Positions 1-8,074 of a stretch of DNA of 20,312 bases are shown here, piece after piece. The position numbers and the translations under genes are program-made. Source of the DNA: CAZQIC01 sp964593555 (GTDB taxonomy: Bacteria; Bacteroidota; Bacteroidia; JAFLBG01); contig CAZQIC010000085.1 of the NCBI GenBank assembly GCA_964593555.1, positions 1 through 20,312 on the forward strand. Reading direction: 5' to 3'. Within the stretch, counting starts at the first letter, position 1; the number at the start of each line of letters is the position of its first letter. The notes under the pieces are model-generated. The model saw only the letters and a list, made by a program, of their open reading frames with translations. It was not told where the DNA came from and made no database searches.

Positions 1-119
1 CTAAAAAAAAATACGGTTACATTTGTTAAAATCAATTAATAGAACCTCCCTTAAGAATATGATCAAAGGACAAAATCATTTTCAGAAAAGTATCTGGCTG
101 CACAATAGGGATGTACTAA
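1..119. other. Non-coding flank downstream of argH
   Basis: This AT-rich stretch follows the end of the arginine operon. I see no open reading frame of note, no convincing hairpin followed by a T-run on the minus strand, and no recognisable repeat. An operon terminator would be expected here or just beyond the window edge, but I cannot point to one. Confidence 0.4.
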
Positions 120-1454
120 CTAAAGAGAAGTAAGCTGCTTCACAGAAGCATTTACCTTTTCGATTGAAATTTGTTGTTCGATGCTTTTCATTTGGACAAC
201 AATTTTTTCATTACACAAATTGCCAATGCTTCCTTCGTGAGTATGATGAAGCGGTTTTGAATGATTGAATTTCCCATTTTCAATTTCAGCACCCACTTTT
301 TTATAAGCATCTCTGAACGGAACACCAGAGAGGACAAGCTCATTCACAGCTTCAACACTGAAAAGATATTTGTACTTCTCATCAGCGAGAATGTTGTCTT
401 TTATTTTAATATGTTCTAACATATACATCATCATCTCTGTGCAGACTGCTAATTCTTTGAACGCAGGAAACAGTGATTCTTTTGTCAGCTGCAGGTCGCG
501 GTGATATCCGGAGGGTAAATTATTTATTAGTAGAGTAAGTTCATTGGGTAGTGCTTGCAGTTTATTACATTTCGCCCGGATCAGTTCAAATACATCCGGA
601 TTTTTTTTGTGCGGCATTATACTTGAACCGGTTGTTAATTCATCCGGAAATGAAATGAAACCAAAATTCTGGTTCATATATAAACAAACGTCCATTGACA
701 TTTTAGAAAGGGTGGAGGCAACGGAAGCAAGTGCGGTGCTTACAATTTTTTCCGTTTTACCACGGCTCATTTGTGCGTAAACTACATTGTAATTTAATGT
801 TTCAAATCCTAGTAAGTCAGTTGTCATTGTTCTGTTAAGGGGGAATGATGACCCATACCCTGCGGCAGATCCAAGCGGATTTTTGTTTGCAATTTTATAT
901 GCAGCAAGTAGTAATTCCATGTCATCCGTAAGACTTTCTGCATAGGCTCCAAACCATAATCCGAATGATGAAGGCATGGCAATTTGTAAATGTGTGTAGC
1001 CTGGAAGTAATTTGTCCTTATGTTTTTCACTCAATGAAATAAACTGGTCAAAAAGTTTCCCGGTCCTTTCAACAGTTTGTATCAACTCGCTTCTCATATA
1101 CAATTTCAGATCAACCAAAACCTGGTCGTTACGGGAACGACCGCTGTGAATTTTTTTTCCAACGTCTCCCAGTTTTTTTGTCAACAGTAATTCTACCTGT
1201 GAATGAACATCTTCAACACCTTCCTCAATTGCAAATTTTCCATTCCTTATTTCAGTCAGAATATTTTTTAATTCCGCTAACAAGATCGTTAATTCATCCT
1301 TGCTTACCAGTTTAATGCTTTCCAGCATTGTGACGTGTGCCATGGAGCCAATAACATCAAACTCTGCCATCCACAGATCAAATTCTCTGTCGCGTCCAAC
1401 AGTAAAAGTTTCTACTTCTTTTTTTACGTCAGTATTTTTATTCCAGAGTTTCAT
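120..1454 (-). CDS. argH: Argininosuccinate lyase
   Basis: This enzyme cleaves argininosuccinate to arginine and fumarate, the last step of arginine synthesis in the cytosol. The 444-residue protein has the normal length and the fumarase/aspartase superfamily landmarks in order: SGRSRNDQV near residues 104-112, GYTHLQ with the conserved His near 155, and the signature GSSIMPHKKNPD near 276-287, which carries the flexible-loop catalytic serine. It is the last gene of the minus-strand arginine operon and starts 21 bases after the argE stop. The ATG start gives MKLWNKN, a usual N-terminus for Bacteroidota ArgH. Nothing is truncated and the motifs are intact, so the call is firm. Confidence 0.97.
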   Translation of the reverse strand: MKLWNKNTDVKKEVETFTVGRDREFDLWMAEFDVIGSMAHVTMLESIKLVSKDELTILLAELKNILTEIRNGKFAIEEGVEDVHSQVELLLTKKLGDVGKKIHSGRSRNDQVLVDLKLYMRSELIQTVERTGKLFDQFISLSEKHKDKLLPGYTHLQIAMPSSFGLWFGAYAESLTDDMELLLAAYKIANKNPLGSAAGYGSSFPLNRTMTTDLLGFETLNYNVVYAQMSRGKTEKIVSTALASVASTLSKMSMDVCLYMNQNFGFISFPDELTTGSSIMPHKKNPDVFELIRAKCNKLQALPNELTLLINNLPSGYHRDLQLTKESLFPAFKELAVCTEMMMYMLEHIKIKDNILADEKYKYLFSVEAVNELVLSGVPFRDAYKKVGAEIENGKFNHSKPLHHTHEGSIGNLCNEKIVVQMKSIEQQISIEKVNASVKQLTSL

Positions 1455-1475
1455 GTTAGTTAAAAGTTTTGAAAG

Positions 1476-2543
1476 TTAGAAAATTATTCTTTCTAACATT
1501 TTTATATATAAGTCAATTCCCTCCTTTATTTCATCAGTATAAATAAATTCATCTGCAGTATGTGACCGTGCTGAATCGCCTGGTCCCATTTTTAATGATG
1601 GAACATTTATTAAGGCCTGGTCAGAAGTTGTTGGTGAACCATAAGTTCTCCTTCTTAGTTCAATTCCTGTTTTTACAATGGGATGGTCCTTTGAGATGGA
1701 AGAAGATCTAAGTCTCACAGAGCGGGGATTTACCTCACACGAAACGTTTTTCTTTATAACATCGATGATCTCCTCGTGTGTGTATTTTTCATTTACGCGA
1801 ATATCGACTGTAAAGTCACACTTATCGGGAACAACATTGTGTTGTGTTCCTGCCTTAATAATGGTAACGCTCATTTTAACTTCACCAAGAAGGTCTGATA
1901 CTTTTGGAAACCGAAATGATTTGAACCATTCGATATTTCTTAACGCCCTGTAAATGGCATTATCCCCTTCTTCCCTGGCTGCGTGACCTGACTTGCCATG
2001 CGAAATACAATCGATTACCAACAATCCTTTTTCTGCAATGGCCAGGTCCATTTTAGTTGGCTCTCCGACTATTGCAAAATCTATTTTTCCCAATTCAGGC
2101 AAAACAATTTCAATGCCATTCGTACCTGAGATTTCTTCTTCTGCTGTTACCGCGAGACACAAATTATACTTCATGTCCTTCACATCATAAAATTTCATGA
2201 ATAATGCGATCAGAGAAACCAGGCATCCTCCCGCATCGTTACTTCCTAATCCAAAAAGCTTTCTATCTGTTTCTTCCGGAGTAAAAGGATCTTTCGTCCA
2301 TCCGGAGTTTGGTTTTACAGTGTCATGATGAGAGTTTAATAAAATTGTTGGGAGTGCAGGATCATAATATTTATTAAATGCCCAAACGTTATTTAGTTTT
2401 CTTTTTACGGGAACAAGATTTTTATTTGTAAAAAAATTGTATATAATGTCAGCTGTCTTGTTTTCTTCCCGGCTGAAAGAGGGAGTGGAAATAAGATCCT
2501 TTAAAAGATCAATACATTGCGTGTGCAGCAGTTCTCTCGACAT
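1476..2543 (-). CDS. argE: M20 family deacylase (acyl-citrulline/acyl-ornithine deacetylase, ArgE type)
   Basis: This metallopeptidase-fold hydrolase should remove the N-acyl group late in the pathway. Because the operon carries an acyl-ornithine transcarbamylase, the likely substrate is N-acyl-citrulline rather than N-acetylornithine (inference from context). The M20 metal site is visible: HHDTV at 72-76, the bridging Asp in GSNDAGG near 103, AEEE near 134-137 with the general base, VGEPT near 159-163, and the C-terminal SHTADE with His 328. Length is 355 residues, typical for the family. It lies 2 bases after the argB stop and ends 21 bases before argH. DapE- or LysK-like roles share the fold but are less likely in this operon. 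Confidence 0.9.
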   Translation of the reverse strand: MSRELLHTQCIDLLKDLISTPSFSREENKTADIIYNFFTNKNLVPVKRKLNNVWAFNKYYDPALPTILLNSHHDTVKPNSGWTKDPFTPEETDRKLFGLGSNDAGGCLVSLIALFMKFYDVKDMKYNLCLAVTAEEEISGTNGIEIVLPELGKIDFAIVGEPTKMDLAIAEKGLLVIDCISHGKSGHAAREEGDNAIYRALRNIEWFKSFRFPKVSDLLGEVKMSVTIIKAGTQHNVVPDKCDFTVDIRVNEKYTHEEIIDVIKKNVSCEVNPRSVRLRSSSISKDHPIVKTGIELRRRTYGSPTTSDQALINVPSLKMGPGDSARSHTADEFIYTDEIKEGIDLYIKMLERIIF

Positions 2544-2545
2544 TT

Positions 2546-3340
2546 TTATAAAACTAAAGCAGTGCCAATTATTTCTTTTTGTTCAACAATTGAATTTAAA
2601 TGATCGGCATGACAAATATAGGTCTCTTTTACTCCCTTTTGCATAGCATCAAATGCGTTATCCAGTTTAGGGATCATTCCTTTATTTACGACACCATTTT
2701 CCTTCAAAGCGATATATTCATTTGAATTAATTTTTTTTAACCAGGAATTATTATCATTCGGATTTGCTAATACACCATTCTTTTCAAAGCAATAAAATAG
2801 GGAAACATCATATGTTTCTGATAATGCCACTGCTATTGTGGAAGCAATTGTATCTGCATTAGTATTCAGCAATACTCCCTTTTCATCATGTGTTATCGGT
2901 GCAATCACAGGAATCATATGATTATCAATAAAAACTTTGAACTTTGAATTTTGAACTTTGAACTCACTAACGTCTCCAACAAATCCATAATCAATCTCTG
3001 ATCCTGTTCTTTTTGTCGCAGGTATGATATTGCCATCTGCTCCACAAAGCCCGATAGCATTGCATTTTAATGATTGTAATTGAGCTACAATATTTTTGTT
3101 AATTAACCCGGCATAAACCATTGTCACCACTTTAATGGTAGCTTCATCAGTGATCCTTCGGCCATCGATCATTTTTGTTTCGATGCCCATTTTGGCAGAA
3201 AGTTCAGTTGCTACTTTTCCTCCGCCGTGAATCAATATTTTTTTGTGCGGTATACTTGCAAAATCGCTGAGAAACGAACGTAATTTTTTTTCGTCATCAA
3301 TAATATTGCCTCCGATTTTTAGGACCAGTAATTTTTCCAC
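2546..3340 (-). CDS. argB: N-acyl-glutamate kinase (acetylglutamate kinase family)
   Basis: This amino-acid kinase phosphorylates N-acyl-glutamate at the gamma carboxylate. Family motifs are present: KIGGN at 8-12, HGGGK near 38-42 for phosphate binding, DGRR near 59-62 and NADTIAS near 161-167. At 264 residues it is the usual length for this family. It starts 4 bases after the argF' stop and ends 2 bases before argE, so the genes are surely cotranscribed. The oddity is a stretch of about 11 residues (126-136, EFKVQNSKFKV) encoded by a heptanucleotide tandem repeat, in the segment between the DYGFVGDV motif and the strand leading to PVIAPIT. The frame stays open. Known Bacteroides ArgB enzymes act on N-succinylglutamate, so the acyl group here is uncertain. 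Confidence 0.95.
   Translation of the reverse strand: MEKLLVLKIGGNIIDDEKKLRSFLSDFASIPHKKILIHGGGKVATELSAKMGIETKMIDGRRITDEATIKVVTMVYAGLINKNIVAQLQSLKCNAIGLCGADGNIIPATKRTGSEIDYGFVGDVSEFKVQNSKFKVFIDNHMIPVIAPITHDEKGVLLNTNADTIASTIAVALSETYDVSLFYCFEKNGVLANPNDNNSWLKKINSNEYIALKENGVVNKGMIPKLDNAFDAMQKGVKETYICHADHLNSIVEQKEIIGTALVL
2933..2965. repeat. In-frame heptanucleotide tandem repeat inside argB
   Basis: Read on the plus strand the units are AACTTTG, AACTTTG, AATTTTG, AACTTTG, then a partial AACTC: four 7-base units with one substitution plus a fragment. Three units make 21 bases, so such arrays can sit in a coding frame without shifting it. The array encodes residues 126-136 of ArgB. Confidence 0.85.
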
Positions 3341-3344
3341 TTTT

Positions 3345-4319
3345 TTATTTTATACTTTCCAGAATATATTTTAGTACAGCCTGTGCAGCCCAAACTCTGT
3401 TGGCTGCCTGTTGAATCACCAATGAATTTGGGCCATCCAGGATCTCATCCGATAATTCAATTCCTCTGCGAACAGGAAGACAATGCATTACCTTCCCATT
3501 GTTGGTTAACGATAATTTTTTATTTGTCATCATCCAGTTCGTGTCCATGCACGATACTTTTCCATAATCTTTATAACACGACCAGTTTTTTACATAGATA
3601 AAATCAGCGTTTTTAAGCGCTTCGTTCTGGTTATTGGTTATTGTCGCGCCATCGGTGAATTTTTTATCCAAATCATATTCTTCAGGATGAGCAATTACAA
3701 AATCAACACTTGCTTTGCACATCCATTCTGCGAATGAATTTGGCACAGCCTGTGGAAGAGCCTTTACATGCGGCGCCCAAGTGAGCACAACTTTTGGACG
3801 ATTAGTTTTCTTATGTTCTGTTATAGTAATCAAGTCCGCAAAACTTTGCAAAGGGTGCAACGTTGCCGATTCAAGACTGACTATGGGAACGCCACAATAA
3901 CTCAAAAATTTATTTAACACCACTTCGTTATAATCTTCGCTCTTGTCTTTTAATCCTGGAAAACAACGTATTCCAATTATATCACAATACTGCCCCATTA
4001 CAGCAGCAGCTTCTTTAACGTGCTCCACTGTTGTTCCATTCATTACCACCCCATCCTGCATTTCCAAGGCCCAGCCTTCCTTGTCAATATTCATCACGAT
4101 CACATTCATCCCCAAATTAAGAGCAGCCTTTTGGGTACTGAGCCTGGTGCGCAAACTCGGATTAAGGAACATTAGTCCTAATGTTTTATTTTTTCCGAGG
4201 GAGCTTTGTGCAAACGGATTTTTTTTCAATGCCAAAGCATCTTTTAATATGCTTTCTATATCTGCAATATCATTTACCGAGGTAAATTGCTTTAGTAGAG
4301 TAGGGGTGAGTGTAGCCAT
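3345..4319 (-). CDS. argF': N-acyl-L-ornithine transcarbamylase (ArgF' type; acetyl or succinyl substrate unresolved)
   Basis: This protein transfers the carbamoyl group of carbamoyl phosphate to an N-acylated ornithine. It has the carbamoyl-phosphate loop SLRTR at 55-59 followed by STQKAALNLGMNV, the HPLQS motif near 155-159, and HCLPVRR near 279-285. These match the Bacteroides fragilis succinylornithine transcarbamylase as I remember it, much more than anabolic OTCases with FMHCLPAF-type motifs. Length is 324 residues. The reported specificity switch (Glu92 in the Xanthomonas acetylornithine enzyme, Pro90 in the B. fragilis succinyl enzyme) aligns here with Val98 in the sequence TTVEH, so neither known rule applies. 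The start codon directly abuts the argD stop. Confidence 0.93.
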   Translation of the reverse strand: MATLTPTLLKQFTSVNDIADIESILKDALALKKNPFAQSSLGKNKTLGLMFLNPSLRTRLSTQKAALNLGMNVIVMNIDKEGWALEMQDGVVMNGTTVEHVKEAAAVMGQYCDIIGIRCFPGLKDKSEDYNEVVLNKFLSYCGVPIVSLESATLHPLQSFADLITITEHKKTNRPKVVLTWAPHVKALPQAVPNSFAEWMCKASVDFVIAHPEEYDLDKKFTDGATITNNQNEALKNADFIYVKNWSCYKDYGKVSCMDTNWMMTNKKLSLTNNGKVMHCLPVRRGIELSDEILDGPNSLVIQQAANRVWAAQAVLKYILESIK

Positions 4320-5465
4320 TTAACTTTTATTGACCAGTGATTTTTTAATTACTTGTTGAAATGCATTTATGAACATATCTGCTTCGGCTTTTCCAACATT
4401 AAGAGCAGGAAGAATACGGATGGTGTTTTTATTCGAAGCAGAGCCTGTAAATATTTTATGATCAAATAATAATTGTTTGCGAATATCAGCACAGGGAAAA
4501 TCAAGTTCAACGCCGATCATTAATCCCAACGCACGTATTTCTTTTATGCCATCAATGCCAGCTAACCTGGATACAATGTAATCTCCCATTGTTTTAGCAT
4601 TCGCAATTAAATTTTCTTTTTTTATTACATCCAACACTGCAATTGCAGCAACACATGCCAGGTAATTGCCACCAAATGTGGTTCCCAGCATACTGTGTTT
4701 TGCTTTTATATTCGGGTTGATCAATACGCCTGCCACAGGAAATCCGTTGCCCATGCCTTTTGCAATGGTAATTATATCCGGTTTTATATCGGAGAACTGG
4801 TGTGCGAAAAATTTTCCTGAACGTCCGTAGCCTGATTGTACTTCATCTAAGATTAAAAGTGCGCCATGTTTTTCACAAAGTGATTTTATCTTTTTAAGAA
4901 ATGAGATTGTTGGAATATTTACGCCTCCTACGCCCTGGATTCCTTCGATAATAACAGCGCATGTGTTCTCGTCAATTGCATTATCAAGGGCCCCCTCATC
5001 ATTGAAAGGTAAAAAGAAAATATTCTCTGTTTGATTTATCGGTGCCACTATCGATGGATCGTCTGTTGCAGCAACTGCTAAAGAAGTTCTGCCATGAAAC
5101 GATTGGCTGAAAGCGATTATTTTTTTTCTTCCATTATGAAATGAGGCAAGCTTGATCGCGTTCTCATTTGCTTCCGCACCCGAATTACATAAAAACAAAT
5201 TATAATCATTGTAGCCCGAAAGCTCTCCTAATTTTTTTGCCAACTCTTCCTGCAAAGGAATTTTAACGGAATTAGAATAGAATCCCATTCTGTTAAGCTG
5301 CTCGGTTAATTTATTTACATAATACGGATGGCTGTGCCCAATAGAAATTACAGCATGTCCACCATACAGGTCTAAATATTTTGTCCCATTTTTATCCCAT
5401 AAATAAGAGCCTGATGCTTTTACAGGTTCTATATCGAATAGAGGGTAGACGTCAAACAAGTTCAT
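4320..5465 (-). CDS. argD: Acyl-ornithine aminotransferase, class III PLP-dependent
   Basis: This enzyme transaminates N-acyl-glutamate semialdehyde to N-acyl-ornithine using glutamate. Class III aminotransferase features are clear: CNSGAEANE near 93-101 for PLP phosphate binding, SFHGRT near 122-127, LDEVQSGYGRSG with Asp207 and Gln210, and the Schiff-base Lys236 in IAKGMGNGFP. The length of 381 residues fits the family. The start ATG at 5463-5465 gives MNLFDVYPLFDIEP, a normal ArgD beginning. The start lies only 5 bases after the 3' arm of the inverted repeat that bounds the four-helix-bundle cassette, so that element may affect translation initiation of argD (inference). The stop is directly followed by argF'. 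Confidence 0.95.
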   Translation of the reverse strand: MNLFDVYPLFDIEPVKASGSYLWDKNGTKYLDLYGGHAVISIGHSHPYYVNKLTEQLNRMGFYSNSVKIPLQEELAKKLGELSGYNDYNLFLCNSGAEANENAIKLASFHNGRKKIIAFSQSFHGRTSLAVAATDDPSIVAPINQTENIFFLPFNDEGALDNAIDENTCAVIIEGIQGVGGVNIPTISFLKKIKSLCEKHGALLILDEVQSGYGRSGKFFAHQFSDIKPDIITIAKGMGNGFPVAGVLINPNIKAKHSMLGTTFGGNYLACVAAIAVLDVIKKENLIANAKTMGDYIVSRLAGIDGIKEIRALGLMIGVELDFPCADIRKQLLFDHKIFTGSASNKNTIRILPALNVGKAEADMFINAFQQVIKKSLVNKS

Positions 5466-5470
5466 TTTTG

Positions 5471-5895
5471 GAGTTATAAGTTGTAGATTTTAAGTTATAC
5501 GCTGACAGCATCTCTTACTTTACTAAGAAGGGATATAAGCATTGCTTTAATTTCGTTAATATTATCTTCAAGTTCCTTGAAATTAGTTTCTGGGATATAT
5601 TTTAAATCCTTGGTTAACAAAAGCAAATACTCACTTTCATTGGCAGAACCCAACGCGATCTGAAGAAAGTTGGCAAAACCTTTTTGCGTTTTTCTACCAC
5701 ACCCTTCTGAAATATTACAAGGTATAGAGGAGGCAGCTCTTCGCAATTGACTTGTCAGAGAGTATGTTTCTTCTTTTGGAAAAAACGAAGAAGCTTTATA
5801 GACTTTTAAAGTAAACTGATGTGCTTTATCCCAAACTTTTAATTCTTTATAATTTTGCATTTTTCTTACAACTTATAGCGTACAACTCATAACTC
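5471..5895 (-). mobile_element. Candidate IVS-like cassette: four-helix-bundle gene between imperfect inverted repeats
   Basis: The left arm at 5471-5499 begins GAGTTATAAGTTGTA. The right arm at 5867-5895, read on the minus strand, begins GAGTTATGAGTTGTA. By my alignment 23 of 29 positions are identical, and three of the six differences become G-U pairs in the transcript, so 26 of 29 could pair in the operon mRNA. The arms show a degenerate 7-base periodicity (GTTATAA, GTTGTAG, ATTTTAA, GTTATAC). The left arm supplies the stop codon of the enclosed gene; the right arm reaches the argC stop. IVS elements in 23S rRNA have complementary ends and may encode this protein family, which is the basis for the comparison. 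No target-site duplication was established. Confidence 0.5.
5495..5860 (-). CDS. Four-helix-bundle protein (23S rRNA intervening-sequence protein family)
   Basis: This 121-residue helical protein carries the family core: LTSQLRRAASSIPCNISEG near residues 35-53, then GFANFLQIALGSANESEYLLLL near 61-82. The N-terminal YKELKVWDKAHQ motif is also characteristic. Family members were first noted inside 23S rRNA intervening sequences and are common as free genes in Bacteroidota; their biochemical role is not settled, and they form oligomeric helical bundles. Here the gene interrupts the arginine operon in the same orientation, between argC and argD. It overlaps one arm of an inverted repeat at its 3' end, so its last residues and stop come from the repeat. 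Nothing suggests an arginine role; presence as a passenger is more likely. Confidence 0.93.
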   Translation of the reverse strand: MQNYKELKVWDKAHQFTLKVYKASSFFPKEETYSLTSQLRRAASSIPCNISEGCGRKTQKGFANFLQIALGSANESEYLLLLTKDLKYIPETNFKELEDNINEIKAMLISLLSKVRDAVSV

Positions 5896-6875
5896 TAAAA
5901 AGCAATTGATTTTAATTTTAATCCTGAAGTCTCATCCAACCCAAACATTAAATTCATATTCTGTACCGCTTGTCCTGATGCACCTTTCAGAAGGTTATCA
6001 ATTATACTCACAATCATTAATTTATCGTTATGCTTTTCTAAATACAACAAGCATTTGTTAGTATTCACCACTTGTTTCAGATCAATATTTTTTTCACTCA
6101 CATGCGTGAAGGGTTGATTTTTATAAAAATCATTGTACAATTCTTTCGCATGATCTAGCGATTCGTTATACGTAGTGTAAATGGAGGCAATAATCCCTCT
6201 TGTAAAGTCACCACGGTAAGGGATGAAATTTATTTTTTTGTTAAAATTTTGCTGTAAGTAAACAAGACTTTGGTTTATTTCTCCCAAGTGTTGGTGTTCA
6301 AACGCTTTGTAGATAGATAAATTATTATTTCTCCAGCTAAAATGCGAGGTAGTGGATAATGATTGTCCAGCACCAGTTGAGCCGGTTGTAGCGCTGATGT
6401 GAACTTCATCAGATAAAAATCCGCTTGCAGCCAATGGTAATAGGCCGAGTTGTAAGCAAGTAGCAAAACACCCGGGGTTAGCAATATTCGATGCTGTTTT
6501 TATTTTTTCCTTTTGTAATTCGGGGAGGCCATAAACGAAAGATTTGAGATTTGAGATTTGAGATTTGGGATTTATTCTGTAGTCTTGACTTAAATCAATA
6601 ATTTTTATTTTTTCGTCAATTTTATTTGCCTCCAAAAATTTCTTCGCATCACCACGACCAACGCATAGGAACAATACATCAATATCCTGGTTTAATTCCT
6701 TTGTAAATTTTAATTGAGTATCTCCGAGTAAATCGGTATGTGCATCGTAAATATAATTACCGGCATTGCTCGTGCTATGGACAAATGCAATTTCCACTTC
6801 GGGATGATTGATAAGTATACGAATCAATTCTCCTCCTGTATAACCAGCTCCTCCTACGATCCCTGCTTTTATCAT
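5895..6875 (-). CDS. argC: N-acyl-gamma-glutamyl-phosphate reductase
   Basis: This enzyme reduces N-acyl-glutamyl phosphate to the semialdehyde with NADPH. The Rossmann dinucleotide motif GIVGGAGYTGGELIRIL lies at 5-21, and the catalytic cysteine is Cys136 in the NPGCFAT motif. FVYGLPEL near 113-120 and the C-terminal GQAVQNMNLMFG near 299-310 are typical. Length is 326 residues, normal for the Bacteroidota form. Residues about 102-112 (NPKSQISNLKS), just before FVYGLPEL, are encoded by a heptanucleotide tandem repeat and look like an insertion into a loop. The start is 1 base after the argG stop; the TAG stop touches the inverted repeat of the downstream cassette. Confidence 0.96.
   Translation of the reverse strand: MIKAGIVGGAGYTGGELIRILINHPEVEIAFVHSTSNAGNYIYDAHTDLLGDTQLKFTKELNQDIDVLFLCVGRGDAKKFLEANKIDEKIKIIDLSQDYRINPKSQISNLKSFVYGLPELQKEKIKTASNIANPGCFATCLQLGLLPLAASGFLSDEVHISATTGSTGAGQSLSTTSHFSWRNNNLSIYKAFEHQHLGEINQSLVYLQQNFNKKINFIPYRGDFTRGIIASIYTTYNESLDHAKELYNDFYKNQPFTHVSEKNIDLKQVVNTNKCLLYLEKHNDKLMIVSIIDNLLKGASGQAVQNMNLMFGLDETSGLKLKSIAF
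6541..6573. repeat. In-frame heptanucleotide tandem repeat inside argC
   Basis: Plus-strand units are GATTTGA three times, then GATTTGG, then a partial GATTT: more than four 7-base units. They encode a stretch within residues 102-112 of ArgC (SQISNLKS core), before the FVYGLPEL motif. The unit differs from the one in argB, but the period is the same. Confidence 0.88.
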
Positions 6876-6876
6876 A

Positions 6877-8064
6877 TTAGTTAGTATTTACTTTGTGATA
6901 TATACTTACCTGGTTGCCGAATATTTTTGAAAAGCCTTTTACGTCATCTGCGGTATAGCCTTTATTCATTTCACCATAGCTGCCAAATTTAGCACTCATC
7001 AAATCGTGTTTAGATTCTATACCGAGTATTTTAAATCTTTCGGGCATTAAACTCACATGAACTTTTCCGGTCACATTTTTTTGTGTGTCTTCCAGAAATT
7101 TTTCAATGTTGCGCATGGTTGGATCAAGCAATTGACCTTCGTGTAACCAGTTGCCATACCAGGCCGCCAATTGATCTTTCCAGTACAATTGCCATTTGGT
7201 GAGTACATGCTTTTCCAGTGTATGATGTGCTTTAATAATAATCAATGGAGCCGCAGCTTCGAAACCAACGCGGCCCTTAATGCCAATGATGGTGTCACCA
7301 ACATGTATATCGCGGCCGATTCCAAACGGAGAAGCGATCGCACTCAATGCCTGAATTGCTTCAACAGGGATTTTATATGTTTTGTCATTTAATCCAATCA
7401 GCTCTCCTTTTTTGAAATGAAGTGTAATTTGCTCTTCTTTCTTTTTTGTTATTTTTGTTGGGAAAGCAGTATCAGGTAAATATTCATGTGAAGTAAGCGT
7501 TTCTTTTCCACCAACAGATGTTCCCCAAATTCCTTTGTTGACAGAGTATTGCGCTTTTTTGAAATCCATTTTTACTCCTTGCTCTTTCAGGAACTCTATT
7601 TCCTGCTCACGCGATAATTTGTTGTCGCGGATTGGAGTAATGATTTCTACGCCCGGTATCATAATATTAAATATCATATCAAAACGAACTTGGTCATTTC
7701 CCGCACCGGTGCTGCCATGCGCAACCGCATCAGCTTTTAATTTTTTAACGTGTTTTGCAACGGCCATAGCTTGAGAAATACGTTCTGCGCTTACAGAAAG
7801 AGGGTAGGTGTTGTTTTTTAAAATATTGCCAAACACTAAATACTTAATGCAAGTGTTGTAATAGTTATTTGTTTCGTCAATGCTAACGTGGCTTTTAACA
7901 CCGAGTGAATAAGCACGTTTTTCTATTTCTTTTAATTCAACATCAGAGAATCCGCCGGTGTTTATACTAATGGAATGCACTTCCATTTTTTTTATTTTAG
8001 AAAGATAAAGCGCACAATAGGAAGTGTCTAATCCGCCGCTGAATGCTAATACTACTTTTTTCAT
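6877..8064 (-). CDS. argG: Argininosuccinate synthase
   Basis: This ATP-dependent enzyme joins citrulline and aspartate to give argininosuccinate. The N-type ATP pyrophosphatase P-loop SGGLDTS is at residues 9-15, and GSTGAGNDQVRFD near 117-129 covers the conserved substrate-binding segment. Length is 395 residues, as expected. The start 10 bases after the upstream GNAT stop and the 1-base gap to argC place it firmly in the operon. The STGAGNDQ form differs from the ATGKGNDQ form of many bacteria, and I recall it from Bacteroidota homologues. No damage is seen. Confidence 0.97.
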   Translation of the reverse strand: MKKVVLAFSGGLDTSYCALYLSKIKKMEVHSISINTGGFSDVELKEIEKRAYSLGVKSHVSIDETNNYYNTCIKYLVFGNILKNNTYPLSVSAERISQAMAVAKHVKKLKADAVAHGSTGAGNDQVRFDMIFNIMIPGVEIITPIRDNKLSREQEIEFLKEQGVKMDFKKAQYSVNKGIWGTSVGGKETLTSHEYLPDTAFPTKITKKKEEQITLHFKKGELIGLNDKTYKIPVEAIQALSAIASPFGIGRDIHVGDTIIGIKGRVGFEAAAPLIIIKAHHTLEKHVLTKWQLYWKDQLAAWYGNWLHEGQLLDPTMRNIEKFLEDTQKNVTGKVHVSLMPERFKILGIESKHDLMSAKFGSYGEMNKGYTADDVKGFSKIFGNQVSIYHKVNTN

Positions 8065-8074
8065 CTTTTAGATA

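Noticed and set aside
1452..1484. Possible third heptamer array in the argE-argH spacer (repeated AGTT)
   Set aside because: The AGTT copies are spaced 7 and then 9 bases apart, so the period is not kept; this looks like AT-rich chance.
3943..4323. A 126-codon plus-strand open frame opposite argF'
   Set aside because: It lies entirely antisense to a confident enzyme gene, has no recognisable motif, and its composition follows from the minus-strand coding sequence.
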